Below are positions 16,843-24,740 of a DNA stretch of 48,381 nt, piece after piece. A program made the position numbers and the translations under genes. Under the pieces are notes generated by a model. The model saw only the letters and a list, made by a program, of their open reading frames with translations. It was not told the DNA's origin and made no database searches. Origin of the DNA: Acidobacteriaceae bacterium (lineage in GTDB: Bacteria; Acidobacteriota; Terriglobia; Terriglobales; Acidobacteriaceae). Location of the stretch: the NCBI GenBank assembly GCA_027307045.1, contig DAHUXR010000026.1, forward strand, positions 1-48,381. Reading direction: 5' to 3'. How positions within the stretch are numbered: position 1 is the stretch's first letter; every line of letters starts with the position of its first letter.

Positions 16843-19596
16843 ATGCACGGCTTTTACAGTTGTTTTCTGCAATCCGTGGAAAAATATCCGGACCACACTG
16901 CGCTCGAATTGCAGCGCTCGTCCGGCAAGGTGGAAAGCCTCACCTACGCGGAATTGCGCCGCATGGGTGAATCCGTGGGCCGATGGTTGCGCGAATCGGG
17001 CATGTCGGAGGGCGTGCGCTGCGCCATCATGGCGCAAAACAGCCCTCTCTGGGTGGCTGCTTATCTCGGCGTCATGTCCGCCGGGGCCGCTGCCGTGCCG
17101 CTGGACACCGCCTTCAACGCTCACCAGGTCAACAAGCTGCTGTGGGATTCCGGCAGCGCCATCATCTTTACCGATTCCGAGCATCTTCCCGTGGTGGAAA
17201 AAGCCGTGGAAGAAACGCTGGTGCGGATCGTGATGATCGATGGCTCAGGCGAAGGCCGCTATTCCAACCTGACAGGAATGTTTGCCGCCGGGCCCGGCGA
17301 TTTTCGTCCTGCACGAATCTTTGATACCGACAACGCCGTGCTCCTGTATACCTCCGGCACCACCAGCGATCCCAAGGGCGTCACGCTGACGCACAAAAAC
17401 CTTCTGGCTGAAGCCGACGCAATTTTCAGCGCCATCCAGGTCACGCCCAACGACGCCATTCTTGGCGTGCTACCGCTCTTTCACGCCCTGGCTCAAGTCG
17501 CCAATCTGCTGATGCCCTTTGTCATCGGCGCAAAAATCGTTTACCTGGAAACGCTCAACACCACGGAACTGTTGCGCGCATTGAGCGAGCGCCGAATTAC
17601 CTTGTTCTGCTGCGTCCCACAATTCTTCTACCTGATTCATGAACGAGTGATGCAGCAGGTAAAAGCCAGGTCAGCGCCAGCACGTCTGGCCTTCCGGACG
17701 ATGATGGCAATTTCTGCGGCCGGCAACAAGATTGGCTTGAATCTGGGCAAATTATTTTTCCGGCAGGTACACAAACAGCTAGGACCTCGCCTCCGATTCT
17801 TCATCACCGGCGGTTCCGCTTTTGATCCCAAAGTCGGGCGCGACATGGAAAAGCTGGGATTCAAAATGCTGCAAGCCTACGGCCTCACGGAAACGTGCGG
17901 GGGCGCCACTGTCACACCTCCTAAAGCAAGGGTCATGGGATCAGTGGGCCAGCCGCTGAAGGGCGTGCAGGTCAAGATCATTGATCCTCAGCCTGCGGAG
18001 GGCCTGCCATATCCCGTAGGAGAGATCGCCATCAGCGGCGACATCATCATGAAAGGCTATTACAACCGCGCGGAACCCACGGCAGAAACCCTCCGCGAGG
18101 GCTGGCTCTACAGCGGCGACCTGGGTTATCAGGATGAGCGCGGCAACCTGTTCATTACCGGCCGCAAGAAGGAAATCATTGTCCTGAGCTCGGGCAAAAA
18201 TATTTATCCCGAGGAGCTGGAAGCGCAGTACATGCGGTCGCCTTTCATCAAGGAGATCTGCGTCATGGGGCTGGTGAACCGCCCGGGCGAGCCGTTTTCT
18301 GAGCGGCTGCATGCGGTAATTGTTCCCAACTTTGATGTGCTGCGTGAACGCAAGATCGTGAATACCCGTGAGGTGATCCGCTTTGACGTGGAAAATCTTT
18401 CCATGGAACTGCCCAGCACCAAGCGCATTCTGAGTTTCGATCTCTGGTCTGATCCGCTGCCGCGCACTACCACGCGCAAGCTCAAGCGCTTTGAAATTCA
18501 ACGCCGCGTGCGGGCCGGGGAAGGTGGCGGCGCCGGCAACATTGGTGCAGTCGCCGAAGAACCTACCGGAGAAGAAGCCGCGTGGCTGGCTTCGTCGGAA
18601 GTTCAAAAAGCGCTGGAAGTGATTCGCAACGCCTGCAAAGCTGAAAAGCCGCTGCTTCCCTCTTCTAACCTCGAGCTTGATCTCGGCTTTGATTCCATGG
18701 AACGCGTTGAATTGGTAGTGGAGCTTGAGCGCCAGATGAATGCTCAAGTCGATGAAAAAATGATCGCCCAGGTATACACCGTCCGCGAGTTGGTGGATGC
18801 TGTGCTTCAGGCGCGTGGCGGGACATCTGCCGCAGCTTCCACCCGCACATCGGCCCCCGGCTGGGACGCGGTGCTCAGCGTCGATCCGGAAGATCCTAAA
18901 GTGCTGGCCGCGCTGAACACCAGCCGTCTGTTTACATTCCTGTGGTTCGCTCTGGGGAAATTTGTAGCGGTCTTCACACGCATCTTCTTTGGCCTGGAAG
19001 TGAGTGGCAAAGAGAAGTTGCCGAAGAAGGGCCCATTCATTCTGTCGCCGAATCACCAGAGCTTTCTCGATGGGCCTGTGGTGGCCTCGCAGATCCCATG
19101 GCGGCTTTTCAAGAATATGTTTTACGTTGGCACCAGTGAGATCTTTGGCCAGGGTGTGTTTCATTATTTGGGCCGCACCTTCAGGCTTGTACCGGTCGAT
19201 CCTGATTCCAATCTGGTGAATGCCATGCGCGCCGGAGCGTATGGACTTAAGCATGGCCAGAACCTGGCGCTTTATCCTGAAGGCGAGCGCTCTGTGGATG
19301 GCACGCCCAAGAAGTTCAAAAAGGGTGCAGCCATTCTTTCAGCCAATTTGAAAGTTCCCATATATCCCGTCGCGCTGGAAGGATTCTATGACGCATGGCC
19401 GCGCAGCAAGCGCTTTCCCCGGCTGGCAAAACTGCGCGTCCAGTTTGGCGATCCCATCATGCCTCCGGAGACAATGACCAATCCGGAAGAGACATACAAG
19501 CAGATCACTGAAGAGCTTCGCAGCCGCGTGGCCGACATGTGGGAGCATATGCGGCAGAAGACAGACCAAGTGGAGGCCGCGATTGCGGGAGATTGA
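16843..19596 (+). CDS. Fatty acyl-AMP/CoA ligase - ACP - glycerophosphate acyltransferase fusion
   Basis: A 917-residue three-part enzyme for acyl-lipid synthesis. Residues 1-570 are an AMP-forming acyl ligase: LLYTSGTTSDPKGV (168-180), AYGLTETCGGATV, SGDLGYQDERGN and the core GRKKEIIVLSSGKNIYPEELE. Residues about 585-655 are an acyl-carrier domain with the phosphopantetheine serine in LDLGFDSMERVELVVEL (near 616). Residues about 690-905 are a PlsC-type acyltransferase with NHQSFLDGP (His-x4-Asp, near 735) and LYPEGERSVDG (near 809). The logic is activation of a fatty acid, loading on the built-in ACP, and transfer to a lysophospholipid or similar acceptor. E. coli Aas joins a ligase and an acyltransferase in the opposite order and has no ACP domain. 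Acceptor unknown. The gene is monocistronic by layout, with its promoter shared in the 16618-16842 gap. Confidence 0.9.
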   Translation: MHGFYSCFLQSVEKYPDHTALELQRSSGKVESLTYAELRRMGESVGRWLRESGMSEGVRCAIMAQNSPLWVAAYLGVMSAGAAAVPLDTAFNAHQVNKLLWDSGSAIIFTDSEHLPVVEKAVEETLVRIVMIDGSGEGRYSNLTGMFAAGPGDFRPARIFDTDNAVLLYTSGTTSDPKGVTLTHKNLLAEADAIFSAIQVTPNDAILGVLPLFHALAQVANLLMPFVIGAKIVYLETLNTTELLRALSERRITLFCCVPQFFYLIHERVMQQVKARSAPARLAFRTMMAISAAGNKIGLNLGKLFFRQVHKQLGPRLRFFITGGSAFDPKVGRDMEKLGFKMLQAYGLTETCGGATVTPPKARVMGSVGQPLKGVQVKIIDPQPAEGLPYPVGEIAISGDIIMKGYYNRAEPTAETLREGWLYSGDLGYQDERGNLFITGRKKEIIVLSSGKNIYPEELEAQYMRSPFIKEICVMGLVNRPGEPFSERLHAVIVPNFDVLRERKIVNTREVIRFDVENLSMELPSTKRILSFDLWSDPLPRTTTRKLKRFEIQRRVRAGEGGGAGNIGAVAEEPTGEEAAWLASSEVQKALEVIRNACKAEKPLLPSSNLELDLGFDSMERVELVVELERQMNAQVDEKMIAQVYTVRELVDAVLQARGGTSAAASTRTSAPGWDAVLSVDPEDPKVLAALNTSRLFTFLWFALGKFVAVFTRIFFGLEVSGKEKLPKKGPFILSPNHQSFLDGPVVASQIPWRLFKNMFYVGTSEIFGQGVFHYLGRTFRLVPVDPDSNLVNAMRAGAYGLKHGQNLALYPEGERSVDGTPKKFKKGAAILSANLKVPIYPVALEGFYDAWPRSKRFPRLAKLRVQFGDPIMPPETMTNPEETYKQITEELRSRVADMWEHMRQKTDQVEAAIAGD

Positions 19597-19673
19597 AAAA
19601 TCGACAGGCAGATTGCACTTGGCTTGGCTGAAAATACCTGCGAATCGAGCCGCGAGCCGATTCGTCATCGTAA

Positions 19674-20042
19674 ATGGCAACAACCACCAAACTCTACCGT
19701 CCTGTTGGACAAAACGAGCTTGATCTGATCGCTGCCAGTGGATTCAAAGCTTTTCCTCCACGCCTTCCCGAACAGCCGATCTTCTATCCTGTCTTGACGA
19801 AGCAATATGCTGAGCAGATTGCTCGCGACTGGAACACAAAAGACGAGCGTTCCGGATTTGTAGGTTATGTCCTGGAGTTCGATCTTGAAAGTAAATATCT
19901 TGAGCGTTTCGAGATCAGAAAAGCGGGCAGCAGCCAGCACCTGGAATACTGGATACCCGCTGGGAAACTGGAAGAATTCAACCGGCACATCCACGGAGAA
20001 ATTCGCATCATCGCAAAATTCCTGCCGTTCTCAACGCAATGA
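19674..20042 (+). CDS. Conserved unknown protein
   Basis: A 122-residue soluble protein with no signal or membrane segment. It starts MATTTKLYRPVGQNELDLIAASGFKAFPPRLPEQPIFYPV and contains YAEQIARDWNTKD, FVGYVLEFDLES and EYWIPAGKLEEFN. I know the pattern LYRPVG.xEL.LI..SG...FPPRLPxQPIFYPV from conserved hypothetical proteins of many bacteria. The N-terminal Tyr-Arg strand followed by a helix is reminiscent of ADP-ribosyltransferase-like (ART/RES) folds, but that is speculation. It follows the acyl ligase gene by 77 bases on the same strand and could be co-transcribed. Confidence 0.75.
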   Translation: MATTTKLYRPVGQNELDLIAASGFKAFPPRLPEQPIFYPVLTKQYAEQIARDWNTKDERSGFVGYVLEFDLESKYLERFEIRKAGSSQHLEYWIPAGKLEEFNRHIHGEIRIIAKFLPFSTQ

Positions 20043-20127
20043 AAGAAGTGTTACAGCGGACAAGAGGGGTTGACGCTGCCTGAGATTGATAACCCGAGTC
20101 TTGTTCATTCGCGCTGGCTTTTCGTCT

Positions 20128-20142
20128 TTCCCAAAACGGGAA
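20128..20142. promoter_or_regulatory. Operator-like dyad 1, TTCCC-N5-GGGAA
   Basis: TTCCC (20128-20132) and GGGAA (20138-20142) are a perfect inverted repeat, 125 bases before the first cysteine-rich gene. The same dyad occurs 128 bases before the paralogous second gene (20694-20708), so it is likely a conserved operator. Confidence 0.5.
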
Positions 20143-20194
20143 CCAGCCGCGCCTGCGGATTGGAATATCGTGCCTGACTGGCTGAAGACAGGGC

Positions 20195-20267
20195 TACAAT
20201 TTATCGTTAGGAGCCGGGAATTCGGCTTCGTTGAGCCATCCTGGTTCTCCAAAAAAGGAGATCCCCC
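20195..20267 (+). promoter_or_regulatory. Promoter and leader of cysteine-rich gene 1
   Basis: TACAAT at 20195-20200 is a candidate -10 box. The following leader shares GGAGCCGGG, TTCGGCTTC and GGTTC(T/C)CC-AAAA-GGAGATC with that of gene 2. CTCC-A6-GGAG just before the ATG could pair, partly hiding the Shine-Dalgarno GGAG. Confidence 0.4.
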
Positions 20268-20669
20268 ATGTTTTCACGTTCGATTCTGCTGAAGACGTTC
20301 CTCTTTATCTCCATTCTTCTGATGACCACGCTCGCGTCATCGGCGGCTGTGCCGGCAAGTGAAGCAGTGCCGGATTCCACCGGCTCAATCCACACTTACC
20401 TGATGCCTGATCTCTCATTGAAGAGTGTTTTCACCGTTCCGCTGGCGCCGCAGGCTGAAGGCAACGCCGCCCCTCCCAAACTCAAAGGTTCCTGCCAATG
20501 CAGCTGCGCCATAAACAACTGCAACACCGATGCTGACTGCGGTCCGGGCGGCGTCTGCCTGTCGGCTCCCACCTGCTGCGTGAAATCGCCACAGGCGCAA
20601 TGGTTCCAGGATTCCGGGGCGTCATCCCGCAAGAATGAGCTGCCCGCGTTCAAGGCTAAGTGCAACTGA
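20268..20669 (+). CDS. Small secreted cysteine-rich protein, paralogue 1
   Basis: A 133-residue exported protein of unknown function, paralogous to the next gene. A signal peptide covers about residues 1-26 (FLFISILLMTTLASSAA). Then comes a conserved segment (GSIHTYLMPDLSLKSVF), a spacer, a cysteine core C-x-C-x-C-x4-C-x5-C-x5-C-x5-CC, and a conserved tail (SSRKNELPAFKAKCN). The nine cysteines are shared one-for-one with the paralogue. NTDADCGPGGVC resembles the C-x-x-D-x-D-C words of WAP-like and myxobacterial secreted disulfide cores. A strong ribosome site (AAGGAGATC) precedes the ATG. Toxin, signal, inhibitor or surface roles are all possible; a secreted peptide precursor also fits. No processing enzyme lies beside it. 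Confidence 0.8.
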   Translation: MFSRSILLKTFLFISILLMTTLASSAAVPASEAVPDSTGSIHTYLMPDLSLKSVFTVPLAPQAEGNAAPPKLKGSCQCSCAINNCNTDADCGPGGVCLSAPTCCVKSPQAQWFQDSGASSRKNELPAFKAKCN

Positions 20670-20693
20670 TAATCTCGTGAGCGTTTGTCCGGT

Positions 20694-20708
20694 TTCCCGG
20701 AATGGGAA
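20694..20708. promoter_or_regulatory. Operator-like dyad 2, TTCCC-N5-GGGAA
   Basis: TTCCC (20694-20698) and GGGAA (20704-20708) repeat the dyad at 20128-20142 with the same five-base gap and nearly the same distance to the start codon (128 against 125 bases). It begins about 25 bases after the stop of gene 1. Confidence 0.5.
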
Positions 20709-20760
20709 ATTCTTTCGGCAGACACTCAGGAATTTCTAATCGGGCACGCCGCAGCATTGC

Positions 20761-20836
20761 TAAAATCCGGGCGATGGAGCCGGGCCCGGTTCGGCTTCCT
20801 TTCGGGCCGAATACTGGTTCCCCAAAAGGAGATCAC
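20761..20836 (+). promoter_or_regulatory. Promoter and leader of cysteine-rich gene 2
   Basis: TGCTAAAAT (extended -10, box 20761-20766) lies at a place equivalent to TACAAT before gene 1. The leader repeats GGAGCCGGG, TTCGGCTTC and GGTTCCCC-AAAA-GGAGATC, showing that gene and regulatory region were duplicated together. Confidence 0.4.
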
Positions 20837-21223
20837 ATGTTTTCACGCTCGATTTTAAAGATGTTGCTTGTCACCATCCTGCTGGCAGCAGTGGCCAGCG
20901 CAACTGCGGCTGCTCCTCCCAATGAAGAGGCGCAGAGTTCCGTCGGATCGATTCACACCTACCTGATGCCGGACCTCTCGCTCAAGAGTGTTTTCTCTGT
21001 GCCGGTATCGGCCCTCCCTTCGGGAGCGGGGTTCCGCAAAACCTGTAGATGTAGCTGCGGCACTGCTCCATGTGCGACTGACGCGGACTGCGGCGGCGGC
21101 GTTGGCAGCTGCTCCGCCTTCATCAGCTGCTGCGCCAAGGGCGATGAGACATTGTCGTTCTCCGGCGCGGACAAGTCTTCGCGCAAGACTGAGCTGCCTG
21201 CCTTCAAGGCAAGCTGCAATTAG
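20837..21223 (+). CDS. Small secreted cysteine-rich protein, paralogue 2
   Basis: A 128-residue exported protein homologous to the preceding gene over its whole length. The start is the ATG giving MFSRSIL, with AAAGGAGATCAC before it; a longer frame from 20702 runs through the promoter and is rejected. Conserved parts are the signal peptide (about 1-25), GSIHTYLMPDLSLKSVF, the core C-x-C-x-C-x4-C-x5-C-x6-C-x5-CC and the tail SSRKTELPAFKASCN. Between these the sequences have diverged strongly, so the fixed frame and variable centre are notable. Nothing similar in mechanism is known to me. It ends at a strong terminator shared with the convergent SPFH gene. Confidence 0.82.
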   Translation: MFSRSILKMLLVTILLAAVASATAAAPPNEEAQSSVGSIHTYLMPDLSLKSVFSVPVSALPSGAGFRKTCRCSCGTAPCATDADCGGGVGSCSAFISCCAKGDETLSFSGADKSSRKTELPAFKASCN

Positions 21224-21244
21224 AAAGTCTGTTAAGGCCTTTGC

Positions 21245-21280
21245 TCCGGCGGACTAGCTCTCCGCCGGAAATTTCCTTTT
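21245..21280 (+). terminator. Rho-independent terminator after the cysteine-rich pair
   Basis: TCCGGCGGA (21245-21253) and TCCGCCGGA (21261-21269) form a perfect nine-base stem with a seven-base loop, followed by AATTTCCTTTT. It lies between convergent genes and may serve both. Confidence 0.75.
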
Positions 21281-22217
21281 ACGATGTCTTCAGTCTGGGC
21301 GGGGGTGGCGGCGCGGAAAAATCATTTGTCCGCATGCCGACCGCGAGCAATTCCGGAAGGATGACGCTCTTTTCGGGAATCAATGTGACCCGTGCCTTGC
21401 TTTCAATGATCTTTTGGATTTCCAGGATTTCAAACATCGCAGCTTCCACTTCGGGGTCGGCCGCAACCTGTTTCAGCGCCTCACCAACAATGCTGGGGCG
21501 AATCGCCGCGGCCTTGGCGAATTCCACCGCCGCTTGCCGTTCAGCAGTACTGGTGATGATGCTGACCTGGTTTGCGCCATCCTGTTTGATGGACGATGTA
21601 ACCTGGCGCAACCGGTTTACGACTTTCTCTTCGATCTGCGCGATCATCTGCGCATCGCGGAAATGTACCTTGCGAATATATACAGAACCCAGTTTGTAGC
21701 CCCATTCGTGGGACTGCGGTGAAACCTCATTGCGCACGGTCAGGCTCATGGCATGGCGGGTTTCCAGCATGTCAGCCAGTTTCATGTTGCTCAGGCAGCG
21801 CACCGTGGAGTTGCCCACGTTAGCAGAAAGCGATCCGCGCGGGTCGGCGTTCTTGAACAGGAAAGCCACCGGATCGCTAATGAACATTTCATACCAGATG
21901 CCGATGCCCATGGGCGCGCCTTCTTCAGAGTTTACCGGCTGGCTGCGTTGATATTGCTGGTCAATGCGCATGTCCAGAACGTAAAGACGGCCCAGCCACC
22001 TAACGATTGGCGCTTTCAATCCCAATTTCAACAGCAGGATATGCAGCCCCGGCTCATTGATGATCGCCGCCACCTTTCCGAACAAAACATACACGTGGCA
22101 ACTACCCTCCTGGACCGTGGTGTAGATCCCGAACATCCGCAGCAGTGCAAGGAAGAGAGGAACCAGGACAAGACTGCCAACGAACGCGGCGAGAGCGGCG
22201 ATAAGAAAAGGAATCAT
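21279..22217 (-). CDS. SPFH/band 7 membrane protein, second of a pair
   Basis: A 312-residue member of the stomatin/prohibitin/flotillin/HflK (SPFH) group. One N-terminal membrane anchor (about 2-26, FLIAALAAFVGSLVLVPLFLAL) precedes a band 7-like domain (LDMRIDQQYQRSQPVNSEEG, IWYEMFISDPVAFLFKNADP, RNEVSPQSHEWGYKLGSVYIRKVHF) and a long helical region (MIAQIEEKVVNRLRQVT...ERQAAVEFAKAAAIR) that should form a coiled coil. Such proteins build ring-like scaffolds around membrane proteases. Its ATG overlaps the TGA of the upstream SPFH gene by four bases (ATGA), so the two probably form a hetero-oligomer, as HflK/HflC do. It is not HflC itself by sequence. The tail has a PPPPPP stretch. Confidence 0.82.
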   Translation of the reverse strand: MIPFLIAALAAFVGSLVLVPLFLALLRMFGIYTTVQEGSCHVYVLFGKVAAIINEPGLHILLLKLGLKAPIVRWLGRLYVLDMRIDQQYQRSQPVNSEEGAPMGIGIWYEMFISDPVAFLFKNADPRGSLSANVGNSTVRCLSNMKLADMLETRHAMSLTVRNEVSPQSHEWGYKLGSVYIRKVHFRDAQMIAQIEEKVVNRLRQVTSSIKQDGANQVSIITSTAERQAAVEFAKAAAIRPSIVGEALKQVAADPEVEAAMFEILEIQKIIESKARVTLIPEKSVILPELLAVGMRTNDFSAPPPPPRLKTS

Positions 22218-23188
22218 CGTTTTGTCTCCTGCACCACCTGCTGGGCCTGGCTGAAAAGTCCGAGCCGGACACTGCGCACATAGGCGCCCAAAGTGCCTTC
22301 ACCGGCGCGTTTTAATTCTGACAGTTGGCCGGCCAGAGAAACGAGCGGCTGCACTTCCGCCTGGGCTTTCAATGTTTCGATTTCGGCAGCACGTTTAGAG
22401 AGCTCAATCCTTTGGTCGGCCGCGGCCTGCGCAAGACTGATGTCCGATGAAACCATGTTGTGGGCGGTGTTGATTGCGGCCAGCGCGGACTCTACATCGG
22501 CTGGGGGATCAATGCCGGTGATGAGCGAAGCCTCAAGCACAATGCCATAACGCGCGTCTGAAGAACTGCACTCGCGGACCATGTGCTCGTTCAGGTCGCG
22601 CAGGTTCTTCCGCAAATCATTGATGGAAATACCGGCGCCGCGAGCAGCCTCCGGGACGCTGGGATCGGCTGGCGCTTCAAAAGTTGCAATGCGCTCCCGC
22701 AGCACCGAAATAAAATAGCCCATCACGTGCGCGATCGGGAATTTGACACCGAAGAGATATGCATACAGGTTGCGCTCGGAAACGCGGTAGCGAATCTGTC
22801 CCGTCAATCCGGTATTCAACTGGTCTTTGGTGACTGCTTCCACCACGGTGCCGCCCTGATTTGCGGATGGTGTTTCTGGATCATAGGCCATGCTGACCGT
22901 CTGCGTGGCGATTGATACTTTGTGGATCTTCTGCCACGGCAATTTGAAATACGGGCCGCCGGGCATGATCACGCGTACCTGGGGATATTTATAGCGCTGC
23001 TTTTCTTCATCATTCAGCGGGTCGCTGATGGGATCAGCGGTGGTAAACGCCCCGGGAATGCGGTCGGCCCGGCCGAAGCTGGTTTTTACGGCGCGTTCAT
23101 TCTGGTTGACGGTGTAAATTCCGCCGGCGATACAACGTAACAAAAACCAAGCGACAAAGCCGAACACTATTCCGGCAAGGATGGACAT
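22214..23188 (-). CDS. SPFH/band 7 membrane protein, HflK-like, first of a pair
   Basis: A 324-residue SPFH protein with one N-terminal anchor (residues 3-24, LAGIVFGFVAWFLLRCIAGGI). The band 7 domain begins with YTVNQNERAVKTSFGRADRI, typical of the HflK/flotillin branch, then VRVIMPGGPYFKLPWQKIHKVSIATQTVSM and TKDQLNTGLTGQIRYRVSERNLYAYLF. The helical part (VESALAAINTAHNMVSSDIS...) and a C-terminal GTLGAYVRSVRLGLF follow. It forms an overlapping two-gene unit with the smaller SPFH gene, transcribed from the promoter region 23189-23287. No FtsH or NfeD-type protease partner is encoded nearby in this window, so its client is unknown. Confidence 0.85.
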   Translation of the reverse strand: MSILAGIVFGFVAWFLLRCIAGGIYTVNQNERAVKTSFGRADRIPGAFTTADPISDPLNDEEKQRYKYPQVRVIMPGGPYFKLPWQKIHKVSIATQTVSMAYDPETPSANQGGTVVEAVTKDQLNTGLTGQIRYRVSERNLYAYLFGVKFPIAHVMGYFISVLRERIATFEAPADPSVPEAARGAGISINDLRKNLRDLNEHMVRECSSSDARYGIVLEASLITGIDPPADVESALAAINTAHNMVSSDISLAQAAADQRIELSKRAAEIETLKAQAEVQPLVSLAGQLSELKRAGEGTLGAYVRSVRLGLFSQAQQVVQETKR

Positions 23189-23287
23189 GCACGTCCCTCT
23201 TCAATTTATTTGTGGGAAAGCCGCAACATTGTACAACGGATCATGGACGGCGCTTTCCTTTTTCCGCCGCACTGTTGCGTCAGGTAT

Positions 23288-24685
23288 TCACCTTTGCGGG
23301 CTGAGCTCTTCGATTTGCCGGATATAGCTTTTGCTATCGAACTTCTTTGAAGTGCTGTTGAATGACATGTAGCGGATCTTGCCGAAGATTGGACGTTCAA
23401 ACCACGGGCGGTCATGCTTACCCACAATGGCCCACGCGATTCCGGCGTAGCCGTTAGGATCGCGGCCGTCGAGCTCATATTTGTCATTCAGGTAGACAGC
23501 CATCTGGAAGGCGCGCGCGGGAGTCTTGCTCCATTCCAGAATTTTCTTGGCCCAGTACATGCGCATGTAGTTGTGCATGAATCCGGTCTTTACCATCTGC
23601 ATCTGCGCGGCGTTCCACAGCGGATCGTGCGTCTGCGCGTCTTCCAGTTGGCGTTCTGAATAGATTTTGCGCGGATCGCCTGCATGCTCGGCCAGGCTCT
23701 TGTGCGCCCACGGCGTGCCTGACTCAAAGTTGTCATAGTCGGGATTGAATCGCACAAAGTTAATAGCCAGTTCGCGGCGGACAATCAGCTGTTCCAGATA
23801 AGCTTCCTTCGCCACCTTGGGCGCGTTAGCTTTCTGGATAGCAAGCGCAACGGTGTGCGGGCCAATGTGTCCGAAATGGAGATAGGCGGAAAGGCGGCTG
23901 GTGCCATCGCGCTCCGGCCTGTTGCGATCGACGGGATAATTTGCCAGTTCGTTCCTGATAAAACTTTTCAGCCGCTTGAGCGCCTGATCGGTTCCGCCGA
24001 CGATATCGTTCACCGGCGCGACCGAAAGATCCAGCTTCCATCCTTCTGTGATGTCTATATCCGGCTTGAGCGATCTCAATCCGCGCGGCGGCTGCCATTC
24101 AGTCTTTGCGCGGGTGTTTCCCACGGGCTGCAAAAACTCAGGTAGCAGTCTGCGTATGATCGGTCGCGCCGTGTAAGCACCGTACTGCTCTTTCATCAGC
24201 AGCTTTGAAGGGACGATCACATCGGCATCGACGGTCCAGAAAGGATCGCGCAGTTGATCGGCCGCCTTTGTGCGCCAATGCTCCAGTTCGCGCATGGGAT
24301 TTTCGTCGCCTACGACCAGAGCCGGATGCACTTCGGCACAAAACTTCAGCAAATGATGATCGGGAAAGCGGCGGAGCACAAAGCCTATGCCGCGCTTTTT
24401 CAGTCCTTCGGCAATCGCGGGGATTCCCTGATTCAGAAATCGGTAATGGCGCAAGTTGGCGTGCGGATAAAATGGGACTGGAGCAAAAAAGACCACGCAC
24501 GGTTTGCCCAGAGCATTTGCCGCCCGCACTGCGACCTCTAGAGCAGGATTGTCGAGCGCCCGCTGGGCGCGCTGCATCCAGTAAACAACGCACTTGCCGC
24601 GGGGATCCGGTTGGTCCGCGCGACGGACAGTGACACGAGTACTCGAAGATAGACGATCGAGTTCATCCATCTTTAATTCGGCCAT
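23288..24685 (-). CDS. phr: Class II deoxyribodipyrimidine (CPD) photolyase
   Basis: Light-driven DNA repair enzyme that splits cyclobutane pyrimidine dimers with reduced FAD. The 465 residues carry class II hallmarks: the N-terminal YWMQRAQRALDNPALE, PVPFYPHANLRHYRF, TSRLSAYLHFGHIGPHTV, LIVRRELAINFVRFNPDYDNFE, LAEHAGDPR, HNYMRMYWAKKILEW, and the signature stretches NDKYELDGRDPNGYAG, IAWAIVGKHDRPWFERP and IFGKIRYMS. The start is taken at the ATG giving MAELKMDEL; a TTG three codons earlier is possible. The gene is single, 55 bases downstream of the same-strand DUF817 gene. It implies surface light exposure or UV-exposed soil. Confidence 0.95.
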   Translation of the reverse strand: MAELKMDELDRLSSSTRVTVRRADQPDPRGKCVVYWMQRAQRALDNPALEVAVRAANALGKPCVVFFAPVPFYPHANLRHYRFLNQGIPAIAEGLKKRGIGFVLRRFPDHHLLKFCAEVHPALVVGDENPMRELEHWRTKAADQLRDPFWTVDADVIVPSKLLMKEQYGAYTARPIIRRLLPEFLQPVGNTRAKTEWQPPRGLRSLKPDIDITEGWKLDLSVAPVNDIVGGTDQALKRLKSFIRNELANYPVDRNRPERDGTSRLSAYLHFGHIGPHTVALAIQKANAPKVAKEAYLEQLIVRRELAINFVRFNPDYDNFESGTPWAHKSLAEHAGDPRKIYSERQLEDAQTHDPLWNAAQMQMVKTGFMHNYMRMYWAKKILEWSKTPARAFQMAVYLNDKYELDGRDPNGYAGIAWAIVGKHDRPWFERPIFGKIRYMSFNSTSKKFDSKSYIRQIEELSPQR

Positions 24686-24740
24686 CTGTAACAAGTATCA
24701 CGCGCAGCCCTTCTACGTCTTGCAAGACATTGGCAACAAG

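Noticed and set aside
17941-19254. 437-codon reverse frame within the acyl ligase fusion
   Set aside because: Antisense to three intact catalytic domains; His/Arg-rich shadow with no motif.
20702-20836. Extended N-terminus for the second cysteine-rich protein
   Set aside because: The extra frame covers the operator, promoter and leader shared with gene 1; the ATG at 20837 has the ribosome site and signal peptide.
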